Assembly: GCA_017621205.1 (NCBI GenBank)
Contig: JAGATQ010000016.1
Coordinates: forward strand, 1-64,000
From: Lachnospira sp.
GTDB taxonomy: Bacteria; Bacillota; Clostridia; Lachnospirales; Lachnospiraceae
Reading direction: 5' to 3'
Length of the DNA stretch: 64,000 bases
The notes beneath the pieces were generated by a model that worked only from the letters and a program-made list of their open reading frames with translations, ran no database searches and was not told where the DNA came from. Positions 17,840 through 25,330 of the stretch are shown in pieces. Position 1 is the first letter of the stretch; each line of letters starts with the position of its first letter. The position numbers and the translations under genes were made by a program.

Positions 17840-18415
17840 TTAGATTAATCCGGCAAAGCCGTAGAAGGCAATCGCCATCAAGCCTGCTGTAACCAATACA
17901 ATTGGCATACCCTGAAAGCTGGCAGGAATATCATTATATTCGATTTTCTCCCGGATACCTGCCAATATCACAATAGATATGGTAAAACCAACCGCCGTTG
18001 CAAAACCGCTTACTAAGGCTGTCACAAAGCCATACCCATCGGAAGCATTACTGATAGCCACACCAAGCACAGCACAGTTTGTCGTAATCAATGGCAGATA
18101 TACACCCAATGCCTGATAAAGCCCTTGAGAATATTTCTTTAAAAACATTTCAACGAACTGTACCAACGCCGCAATCACAAGAATAAACACAATCGTCTGC
18201 ATGTAGGTTACACTTAATGTTTCCAGAACAAAATGATTAATTAACCATGTCACCGCAGAAGAAACCGTAATAACAAAAATCACGGCACCACCCATTCCGG
18301 CTGCGGTCTTAACTTTTTTGGACACACCAAGGAACGGACACAGACCCAAGAATTGACTTAACACCACATTATTTACCAAAGCTGCACCAACAGCTACCAA
18401 AAATAATTCTTTCAT
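17840..18415 (-). CDS. rnfA: Rnf complex subunit A
   Basis: Integral membrane subunit of 191 residues with six helices. The paired cysteines in LGLCPFLG (about residue 26) and TNCAVLG (about 113) are those that hold the membrane-embedded 2Fe-2S cluster together with RnfE. It lies 11 bases after rnfE and 13 before rnfB in the same operon. Confidence 0.97.
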   Translation of the reverse strand: MKELFLVAVGAALVNNVVLSQFLGLCPFLGVSKKVKTAAGMGGAVIFVITVSSAVTWLINHFVLETLSVTYMQTIVFILVIAALVQFVEMFLKKYSQGLYQALGVYLPLITTNCAVLGVAISNASDGYGFVTALVSGFATAVGFTISIVILAGIREKIEYNDIPASFQGMPIVLVTAGLMAIAFYGFAGLI

Positions 18416-18426
18416 CAGCTATCCTC

Positions 18427-19146
18427 CTATTCCTGCTTCTGCTCTTTTAAAACTGCTTCCCCATCTATCTGTTTCTCATGTCCACCACAGATTCCGGCAC
18501 TGGCGCAGCCTGCACAGCCTGCGTCACAGGAAGTCACCAGCTTAACATTCACCGCCTTACGATTCCGTATCTTATTCTGGATGGCAACCAAAAAAGCAAG
18601 CACAAAAAATGCTCCCGGTGCCAATACAAAAATGGTGATTGGCTCATACACCTTTGGCATAACTGTTACATTAAATGCCGTGCCATTCCCCAATATCTCA
18701 CGGAATAGTCCAATTAAAGTTAATGCAATCGTAAACCCTAATCCCATTCCCAAACCATCAAACATGGAAGGAATAACCTTATTTTTAGAAGCGTATGCCT
18801 CTGCACGGCCTAAAATAATACAGTTTACTACAATCAATGGAATATAGATTCCAAGAGACTTGTTAAGGCTTGGAATATACGCCTGCAAAAGCATCTGCAC
18901 CAAGGTTACAAAGGTTGCTACGACAACGATAAATGCAGGAATACGGACACGGTTCGGAATCAATTTGCGAAGTGCCGCAATCATCATATTGGAGAGGGTA
19001 AGCACCACCGTGGTCGTCAGTCCCATCCCAGCACCATTGATAGCGGATGAGGTTACTGCAAGGGTCGGACACATACCGAGCATCATAACAAATACCGGAT
19101 TCTCTTTGACAATACCGTTATATAATCGTTCCACTGGTTTATTCAT
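18427..19146 (-). CDS. rnfE: Rnf complex subunit E with Cys-rich C-terminal tail
   Basis: About 239 residues, six helices. It carries the RnfA/E cysteine signature in LGMCPTLAV (about 24) and VNCIILG (about 105) and forms the pseudo-symmetrical core with RnfA. After the last helix there is a ~45-residue tail containing CDAGCAGC and, six residues on, a fourth Cys (CASAGIC pattern), which the family core does not require. The start is ATG 19146, with GGAGG 8 bases upstream, overlapping rnfG by 8 bases. Confidence 0.95.
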   Translation of the reverse strand: MNKPVERLYNGIVKENPVFVMMLGMCPTLAVTSSAINGAGMGLTTTVVLTLSNMMIAALRKLIPNRVRIPAFIVVVATFVTLVQMLLQAYIPSLNKSLGIYIPLIVVNCIILGRAEAYASKNKVIPSMFDGLGMGLGFTIALTLIGLFREILGNGTAFNVTVMPKVYEPITIFVLAPGAFFVLAFLVAIQNKIRNRKAVNVKLVTSCDAGCAGCASAGICGGHEKQIDGEAVLKEQKQE

Positions 19147-19792
19147 CGCTGCCACCTCCCGTCACATACTGGTAAAATGCAATTCCGGCATTGACAGCAT
19201 TCGTAACAGAATTCGTCGTAATCGTTGCACCACTCAATGCGTCAATCTCATTATCTGCACTCGCACCGGATTTCGTGTAGGCAAATGCTTCCACTTTTTT
19301 ATCCTTAAATTGGTCTTTGAACACAGCCTCTGTTGCTTTCATACCAAGACCCGCTGTCTCACCAATATCTGTAAACTCAATTCCGGTTACTGTTCCATCG
19401 ACGGTAATACCCATGGAAAGCGTAAGCGTTCCCTCATATGCCTCGGAATTCGTAATCGTCATGACATAACCGATAATCTCCGGATTGGCCGAACTGGTAG
19501 CATCCAAAGCATTGGCTGCCATAATTTCATTTATTACATTGTTCTCTGCGAGATCAGTCTCCTTCATTGCCTCCTTAACATGTCCGGCAATGGCATCAGC
19601 ATCTTCCATTCCCTCTACCGCAACAAAACTTTTCGCCTCGGGAAATACGGTCTGATATGCCTCCTGTTTTACTTTCTCCTCCTGCTCGGCAATGGGTTTC
19701 TCTGTCACCTTATGCACAAAACCAAGCAGACAGCCTGCAACCAATGTAATCAGTGTCAAAGCAAGGGCATCTTTTATTAATGCTTTATTCAT
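19139..19792 (-). CDS. rnfG: Rnf complex subunit G, covalent flavoprotein
   Basis: About 217 residues, with one N-terminal helix and an extracytoplasmic FMN-binding domain. The flavinylation motif is present as LSGATITTNS near the C-terminus, where the Thr of SGAT accepts FMN from ApbE. The start at 19792 (MNKALIKDA) has GGGAGG about 8 bases upstream and overlaps the end of rnfD by 8 bases. The flavin transferase gene apbE is encoded about 4 kb upstream. Confidence 0.95.
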   Translation of the reverse strand: MNKALIKDALALTLITLVAGCLLGFVHKVTEKPIAEQEEKVKQEAYQTVFPEAKSFVAVEGMEDADAIAGHVKEAMKETDLAENNVINEIMAANALDATSSANPEIIGYVMTITNSEAYEGTLTLSMGITVDGTVTGIEFTDIGETAGLGMKATEAVFKDQFKDKKVEAFAYTKSGASADNEIDALSGATITTNSVTNAVNAGIAFYQYVTGGGSDE

Positions 19793-20726
19793 GCTGCTTC
19801 CCTCCCATCCCAAATGGTGTCGGCATTGTTATTTTTTCTATCAATGGCACCAATAAATTACAAATAATAATAGAGTAAGACACGCCTTCCGCAGTTCCAC
19901 CAAACAAACGGAATATTGCAGTCAATACGCCTAGGCATACTGCATAAACATACTGCCCCTTTACTGTTATTGGAGAGCTGACATAATCCGTTGCCATAAA
20001 AAAGGCTCCAAGAATCAATCCCCCACCAAATACATGGGCGGCAATATATTTTATATCGAAGCCCTGTCCTCCAAACAAGGTTACCATGAGAACGACGGTT
20101 ACTATGTAGGTTACCGGAATTCGCAGGGTAATCACCTTGCGAATTACCAGATATAAGGCCCCTACCAAAAGCCATAAAGCAGAGGTCTCTCCAATGGTTC
20201 CTGCAATTCCTCCAAAAAACATATCCTTAACACTTACTTCTGAGAGAGCCCCATTCTTTACAAAGGAAAGGGGAGTCGCTCCCGTCACTCCATCATAGGT
20301 AAAGCTTGTCATCTGTCCTGCAAAGGAAATCATAAGAAAACATCTTGCTCCCAAAGCCGGATTCATAAAATTCTGCCCAAGACCGCCGAACAACTGCTTT
20401 ACAATAATAATAGCAAAGGCACTTCCAAGCACCGCCATCCACCAGGGAACCGTGTGGGATAAATTCATACCAAGCAACAGTCCTGTTACTGCTGCTGAAC
20501 AATCTGTTACTGTCACCTTCTGCCCCATCAGCACCTGATAGAGCCACTCAAAAAGAATAGCTGAAAGAGTTGATACAATCAGAATGACAGCCGCTTTCGC
20601 TCCAAAATTATAGATTCCATAAATACTTGCCGGCAGCAATGCAAGAAACACATCTGCCATAATACTTGACGTTGTCCTTTTATCTCTCACATGGGGAGAA
20701 TTGGATACATGTAGCAAATTACTCAC
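19785..20726 (-). CDS. rnfD: Rnf complex subunit D, membrane flavoprotein
   Basis: About 313 residues with 9-10 predicted helices. The periplasm-side flavinylation site is visible as DGVTGATPLSF near residue 165; the Thr in TGAT carries covalent FMN. RnfD is part of the cation-translocating core. The start is taken as GTG 20726 because AAAGGAG lies 8 bases upstream; the alternative GTG at 20735 overlaps that site. Confidence 0.94.
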   Translation of the reverse strand: MSNLLHVSNSPHVRDKRTTSSIMADVFLALLPASIYGIYNFGAKAAVILIVSTLSAILFEWLYQVLMGQKVTVTDCSAAVTGLLLGMNLSHTVPWWMAVLGSAFAIIIVKQLFGGLGQNFMNPALGARCFLMISFAGQMTSFTYDGVTGATPLSFVKNGALSEVSVKDMFFGGIAGTIGETSALWLLVGALYLVIRKVITLRIPVTYIVTVVLMVTLFGGQGFDIKYIAAHVFGGGLILGAFFMATDYVSSPITVKGQYVYAVCLGVLTAIFRLFGGTAEGVSYSIIICNLLVPLIEKITMPTPFGMGGKQHE

Positions 20727-20741
20727 GTCCGACACTCCTTT

Positions 20742-22064
20742 CTATTTCTTCCTTCTATCTGCTAACACCTGTTTTCGCATTGCTGCAATCGTATGAGTCA
20801 GATGCCTTTTGGCAGGACAGATATACGAACAACAGCCACACTCACAGCACTCCATGCCATGAAACCTTACAAAGGCCTCCTTATCATTATGTGCCGCTGC
20901 CACAGCCGCCTTCTGAGGAATAATCCGCCCCGGACAAACTGTCGCACAACGACCGCACCGAATACAATTACCCGGCTCATTTGCCGAAACCGCATCCTTC
21001 GTCAAGGCAAGAACAGAAGAAAAGGTCTTGTGAACCGGAATCTCTAATGTTGCTGTCGCACGCCCCATCATGGCACCACCGATAATAATTTTCTCCGGCT
21101 CTTCCTTAAAACCTCCAGCGGCTTCCACAAGCTCAGACGCCATCATTCCAAGATGTACCCGGAAATTAGCAGGACCTGCAACCGCATCTCCGGTAACGGT
21201 CACCATACCTTCCATTAACGGCTTCCCCTCATAAACCGCCCGCCAGATAGAAATCAAGGTATCTACATTGTGGACAATACAACCCACATCTGCCGGAAGC
21301 ATGGAAGAATTAACCTGCCGCTTCGTCACTGCATAAATCAAGGTACGCTCTCCTCCTTGCGGATACTTGGTTTTTAAGGTTGCTACCTCCATACGTTCTT
21401 CCCCTTGAATACATTCCGAAAGCAATCTGATAGCCTCCGGTTTGTTATCCTCCACACCGAACACTCCTCTTGCCTTGGGAAACAACTGTAACACAATACG
21501 CATACCAGCCACTAGCTGCTCCGTCATCTCAAGCATTCTGCGGTAATCCGAGGTTAAGTATGGTTCACACTCCGAGCAATTGGCAATAATCGTATCAATA
21601 CTATCCGGTTCTTTGGGCGAGAGCTTCACATGTGTCGGAAATCCTGCTCCACCCATACCGACAATGCCCGCTTCCTTTATCTTGTCAATAATCTCTTCCC
21701 TGCCCAAGGAAGAAAGCTCTCCATCAAAGGGATGGTATGCTATCTCCTCGTATTGCCCATCATTTTCAATGACAATACTATCGACTTTACTGCCACCCGC
21801 CATAAGGCGAGGCTCAATCATCTTAACGGTTCCAGATACAGAACTGTGAATATTAGCAGAAACAAAGCCTGACGCCTCTGCAAGCTTCTGTCCACGAAGT
21901 ACCCTGTCCCCCTTCTTTACCACTGGTGTAGCTGGAGCACCGATATGCTGGCTCAACGGGAATACTAAAGTCTTTCCCGGCTGTAAATCCCTTGACAAAG
22001 CCGCCTCTGATAATTCCTTACCCTCATAAGGATGTACACCACCCTTAAACGTTAATTTTGCCAT
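20742..22064 (-). CDS. rnfC: Rnf complex subunit C, NADH-binding subunit
   Basis: 440 residues. This peripheral subunit exchanges electrons with NAD. It has a Complex-I-51-kDa-like domain with the glycine-rich GMGGAGFPTHVKL motif (about 135-147), a SLBB segment, and two 4Fe-4S motifs, CIRCGRCATVCPGRI and CCECGCCSYICPAKR, in the last ~80 residues. First gene of rnfCDGEAB; a 173-bp gap upstream presumably holds the operon promoter, which I could not place with confidence. The complex couples ferredoxin oxidation by NAD to H+ or Na+ export. Confidence 0.97.
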   Translation of the reverse strand: MAKLTFKGGVHPYEGKELSEAALSRDLQPGKTLVFPLSQHIGAPATPVVKKGDRVLRGQKLAEASGFVSANIHSSVSGTVKMIEPRLMAGGSKVDSIVIENDGQYEEIAYHPFDGELSSLGREEIIDKIKEAGIVGMGGAGFPTHVKLSPKEPDSIDTIIANCSECEPYLTSDYRRMLEMTEQLVAGMRIVLQLFPKARGVFGVEDNKPEAIRLLSECIQGEERMEVATLKTKYPQGGERTLIYAVTKRQVNSSMLPADVGCIVHNVDTLISIWRAVYEGKPLMEGMVTVTGDAVAGPANFRVHLGMMASELVEAAGGFKEEPEKIIIGGAMMGRATATLEIPVHKTFSSVLALTKDAVSANEPGNCIRCGRCATVCPGRIIPQKAAVAAAHNDKEAFVRFHGMECCECGCCSYICPAKRHLTHTIAAMRKQVLADRRKK

Positions 22065-22237
22065 CCTACTACCTCTTTTCTACAATTATTTTATAACTTG
22101 CGTTGGTGCAATGTATCTATTCTCATGTAACTTTTATATACGCAACTTTCACACATAATGATATGATAATGAACAAATGATTGTGATATTCAACGAAACA
22201 ACATCCTTTCTTATTTTAATACAAAAGACACCAAAAT

Positions 22238-22738
22238 TCAACTCTTGAGCCCACTAAGTCTTTGATTCAAATGCCCAGCGAGTATACCAATCACTATACC
22301 GGAAACCACACCAGAAACCAGTAACACCGGCAAATAACTAACCAATGCTGCCTGCTCCATCACAATCATGGCAACAACAATCTGCCCCATATTGTGAAGC
22401 ACCCCTCCTGCCACACTTACCCCTACAGGAGAAAATGACTTACTTTTCTTTAATAAAATCATTCCAACAAGACTGCATAACGCTCCAGCCAGACTGTAAA
22501 GCATGGTAAATAATCCGGAAAATAGCAACGCTGCCAAAACAACTCTGGTCACCGATAAAACAAATGCCTGCTTTGCTCCCATCTGGTATAGCACAAGCAT
22601 AATAACTGCATTAGCAATTCCTAGCTTCACACCGGGTACCGCCACAAATAACGGAAGGAGGCTCTCTAAGTAAGAAACAACCAGTGCCACTGCCAGAAAC
22701 ATTCCATACAGGGCAACCCTTTTACTGCGTGTGTACAT
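22238..22738 (-). CDS. Gx transporter family protein (HepST component I-like)
   Basis: 166 residues with five predicted helices. It resembles the Gx-transporter family, earlier labelled heptaprenyl diphosphate synthase component I, an S-component-like membrane protein. It overlaps the NusG-II gene by 17 bases. Together with NusG-II and ApbE it is commonly found beside rnf-type or other extracytoplasmic flavoprotein loci, so a role in supplying or organising flavinylation is inferred. Confidence 0.82.
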   Translation of the reverse strand: MYTRSKRVALYGMFLAVALVVSYLESLLPLFVAVPGVKLGIANAVIMLVLYQMGAKQAFVLSVTRVVLAALLFSGLFTMLYSLAGALCSLVGMILLKKSKSFSPVGVSVAGGVLHNMGQIVVAMIVMEQAALVSYLPVLLVSGVVSGIVIGILAGHLNQRLSGLKS

Positions 22739-23198
22739 GAAACGTTTCTCCTTTCCAACAATACTGAATCAGGTAATTGCGAAACTCAAAGAATCCAGTA
22801 ACCCCGTCAAGCTCCCCCTCCCTGGCTCCTTCAATGGAAATTACCAGCTTATGGGGAAGACACACAATTGTCTCCCCTTTTCTGGAAATTGCTTTTTGAT
22901 AGACGCAAAGCTTATCCTTACAATCCGCCCCGGTAACAGAAGCCGTTCCTCCTTGAATATGCAAATGATTTTCTCCCCAGGTGGTCTTAATATCTGTAGA
23001 TATCGTCTCATCTAAAGAATACGCTGCTATCTGCCTTCCATCTACCGTGACAATAACCCGTGCCCCTTTCTGTTGAAAAAGGATGAGGAGCATGAAAATC
23101 AACATTGCTGCTGCTAAAATAACAACAATCAGAACCAAATCCGTTTTATATAAAAATCTTTTTCTATTTTCCCTTTTATCTTTATTTAACGCAATCAT
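22722..23198 (-). CDS. NusG domain II-containing membrane-anchored protein
   Basis: 158 residues: an N-terminal helix (about 21-42) and an extracytoplasmic NusG-II (KOW-like) beta domain containing the pattern CKDKLCVYQKAISRKGETIVCLPHK with its conserved Cys residues. Such proteins accompany FMN-binding electron-transfer systems and appear in flavinylation gene clusters. The overlap with the Gx-transporter gene shows co-translation. Confidence 0.82.
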   Translation of the reverse strand: MIALNKDKRENRKRFLYKTDLVLIVVILAAAMLIFMLLILFQQKGARVIVTVDGRQIAAYSLDETISTDIKTTWGENHLHIQGGTASVTGADCKDKLCVYQKAISRKGETIVCLPHKLVISIEGAREGELDGVTGFFEFRNYLIQYCWKGETFHVHTQ

Positions 23199-23255
23199 GC
23201 TATCCCCATTCTTCCATAATCAAAATCGTTTAACCAAGATGCCAAAAAACTATCT

Positions 23256-24299
23256 CTATTCTACAAGCCGATAAGCATCATTGGTTATTTCAAAGCTTTC
23301 TTTCAAGCCCTCTGTTATCGTTACCTGCTTGTGCTCATCAATAAAGATTGCTTCTGCATGATACTTCTCTGCCAATGCCATCCCCTCCTCTAATCCAAGA
23401 ACAAAACAGGCGGTAGACAATGCATCGCTATCTAAGCCGTATTCACTAATTATCGTAACAGAAATCAGACCACTTTGAGCCGGTCTCCCTGTCCTTGGGT
23501 CAAGAATATGATGATACCGTTTATTATCCTCCATAAAGTATTTTTCGTAATCACCAGAGGTAGACAAAAAACAATTGTCCTTTATGGACAGCACTCCCAT
23601 GACCTCCCCTGTCTCTCCTCTTGGATTCTGAATGCCAAGCTTCCAAGGAGTTCCATCCGGCTTATGACCCACAACCGCAATACTTCCCCCAACCGAAATT
23701 GTACCGGAGCAAAAATCCGCATGCCGCAACGTATATGCCAGCTCTTCACAGGCAATCCCTTTGCCGACCGCCCCTAAATCAATCTGTGTCCCTTCAAGCA
23801 GCCGAAAGGATTGACCACCATCAAGCAGTATATTTTTATAATTCACCCTATTGAGGGCTTCCTTAAGCTCTGTCTCATCAGGCACCCTTGGATGCTCCGA
23901 TTCAATATTCCAAAGCTTTGCAATAGGGGCAACTGTAATATCTAATGCTCCATTACTGTCCCGCTCAATTTCATATATACGGTCAAGCCAGCCCTTTAAA
24001 CGGGCATTCACCTCAACTCCTCCACCTCCGGCACTTTGGTTCAGTCTGGCAACCTCCGAGCCTGAAATTCTCCACGACAAAAAATCATTTTCCAGAATAT
24101 TGATATCCTGCATTAAGATGTTTGATTTCTCCTCCGCTTTTTTTCCATATAAATGAAATTGTACAACTGTGGACATGGCACTCCCCGTCATATCGTATGC
24201 TTCCTGTATCCTATTCTGAACCATCAGACAAAAGGAAACAAGAATTACCACAAGAAGCACTGCAAAAGCACTATATTTTTTTCTCTTTTCCAGTCTCAT
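23256..24299 (-). CDS. apbE: FAD:protein FMN transferase
   Basis: ApbE moves FMN from FAD to a Thr in S/T-G-A-T motifs of extracytoplasmic proteins. Of 347 residues, a membrane anchor (about 9-28) is followed by the ApbE domain: MSTVVQFHLYG near residue 42, a GAVGKG flavin/Mg site near 178, DGTPWKLGIQNP near 215, and the terminal DSDALSTACFVLG. It is first in a likely unit with the NusG-II and Gx genes, just upstream of rnf. The visible substrates are the TGAT of RnfD and SGAT of RnfG. Confidence 0.95.
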   Translation of the reverse strand: MRLEKRKKYSAFAVLLVVILVSFCLMVQNRIQEAYDMTGSAMSTVVQFHLYGKKAEEKSNILMQDINILENDFLSWRISGSEVARLNQSAGGGGVEVNARLKGWLDRIYEIERDSNGALDITVAPIAKLWNIESEHPRVPDETELKEALNRVNYKNILLDGGQSFRLLEGTQIDLGAVGKGIACEELAYTLRHADFCSGTISVGGSIAVVGHKPDGTPWKLGIQNPRGETGEVMGVLSIKDNCFLSTSGDYEKYFMEDNKRYHHILDPRTGRPAQSGLISVTIISEYGLDSDALSTACFVLGLEEGMALAEKYHAEAIFIDEHKQVTITEGLKESFEITNDAYRLVE

Positions 24300-24352
24300 A
24301 ACTGCCTGCCTCCATACTTCTCTGAATCTTATATGCTACGAATTATTATCAA

Positions 24353-24390
24353 AAAAGGGCATCTTATGCTTATCCATAAAACGCCCTTTT
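24353..24390 (-). terminator. Terminator of the lysine/alanine-rich protein gene
   Basis: A 16-bp stem with two G-U pairs and a 6-base loop, followed on the minus strand by TTTTTT. It separates the upstream gene (stop 24465) from apbE. Confidence 0.88.
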
Positions 24391-24464
24391 CTCCATACAA
24401 TTATACTTATCAAAATAAGAAACAACCATTTCTTATTCTCTATCTGCCAAAAACAACATCACCA

Positions 24465-24968
24465 TTATGACAATGCTACGCTTCCCTTAAGCTCTGATGC
24501 CTTGCCTGCATTGGAAACATAGTATGCAACATTATTCTTTGGCTGAACATATACATCCACATTCTTTAATCCGGCAGGCTTTGCCCCCTGCTCAGTCAAT
24601 GCTGCTTTCACCTTATCCATGATATCTGCCTGACTAATATTAATCTCGTCATATTCAATAACAAATACATTCTCTTTTTCAACCTTAGCTGTTGTCTTTC
24701 TCGTTGTTGTCTTCTTTGCTGTTGCTTTGGCAGTTGTCTTCTTTGCCGCTGTCTTAGTAGCCGTCTTCTTCGCAACTGCTGTCTTCTTCGCAGCCGTCTC
24801 ATTCTTAGCGTCAGTCTTCACCTCTGGCTTAGTGGTAGCTGCTTTTGCCTCAGCCTTTGCCGGTACTGCCTTTGCCTCTGTCTTCACTGGTGCTGTCTTG
24901 GCAGCCGATTTCACATCTGCTTTTGTTGTTGCTGTAGCCGTTGTAGTTACATCTTTCTTAGTAGCCAT
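24465..24968 (-). CDS. Lys/Ala-rich protein with C-terminal DUF6465-like domain
   Basis: About 167 residues. The first ~100 are almost only Ala, Lys, Thr and Val in AAKK/TTK repeats like histone H1 tails. The last ~65 form a compact domain (VFVIEYDEINISQADIMDKV, then ...DVYVQPKNNVAYYVSN) that I know as DUF6465 of Lachnospiraceae. The tail suggests nucleic acid or polyanion binding. The start at 24968 has GAGGTG upstream and lies after the promoter, so the longer frame is excluded. Confidence 0.82.
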   Translation of the reverse strand: MATKKDVTTTATATTKADVKSAAKTAPVKTEAKAVPAKAEAKAATTKPEVKTDAKNETAAKKTAVAKKTATKTAAKKTTAKATAKKTTTRKTTAKVEKENVFVIEYDEINISQADIMDKVKAALTEQGAKPAGLKNVDVYVQPKNNVAYYVSNAGKASELKGSVALS

Positions 24969-24999
24969 ATATTTACACCTCTTTCTTTGAATTACTTGT

Positions 25000-25028
25000 A
25001 TCATATACCTAAAATCACGCATTTGCAA
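25000..25028 (-). promoter_or_regulatory. Promoter of the lysine/alanine-rich protein gene
   Basis: Minus strand TTGCAA (plus 25023-25028), 17-bp spacer, TATGAT (plus 25000-25005). It gives a leader of about 25 nt to ATG 24968. Confidence 0.6.
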
Positions 25029-25196
25029 GCTTTTAAACAATTTTCATAACATCAGACAACAAACGCAATTATTTTTGCATTTTTTTAAACAAAATGAACA
25101 ACAACCAAAGAACATTAAAATATAAATCGTTTTTTCACATTAGACCATAATCTAATATCAAATTTCTCAATTATTTTAATATTAATTGTCTAAAGA

Positions 25197-25237
25197 AAAG
25201 AGTGAAAAATTTTTTAAACAAATTTTTTCCACTCTTT
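25197..25237 (-). terminator. Terminator of the cellulase operon
   Basis: On the minus strand AAAGAGTG...CACTCTTT with an inner AAATTT-rich extension gives a stem of about 16 bp, followed by TCTTTAG. It lies 94 bases after the GH5 stop. The rest of the 290-bp gap (25041-25330) shows nothing else. Confidence 0.7.
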
Positions 25238-25330
25238 CCCTAGATAATTCATATTAGACTATTATCAAACAGCTGCTTTAACACTTCCATATTTAAAATT
25301 GTTTGCAGGAAACTATTCCTGAACAAAGCA

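Noticed and set aside
18860..19780. 306-residue open frame on the plus strand
   Set aside because: It is the antisense shadow of rnfE and rnfG, whose conserved motifs are on the minus strand.
24608..24990. Arg- or Ala/Val-rich open frames over the Lys/Ala-rich gene
   Set aside because: They are out-of-frame reflections of the AAG/GCT repeats of the real gene.
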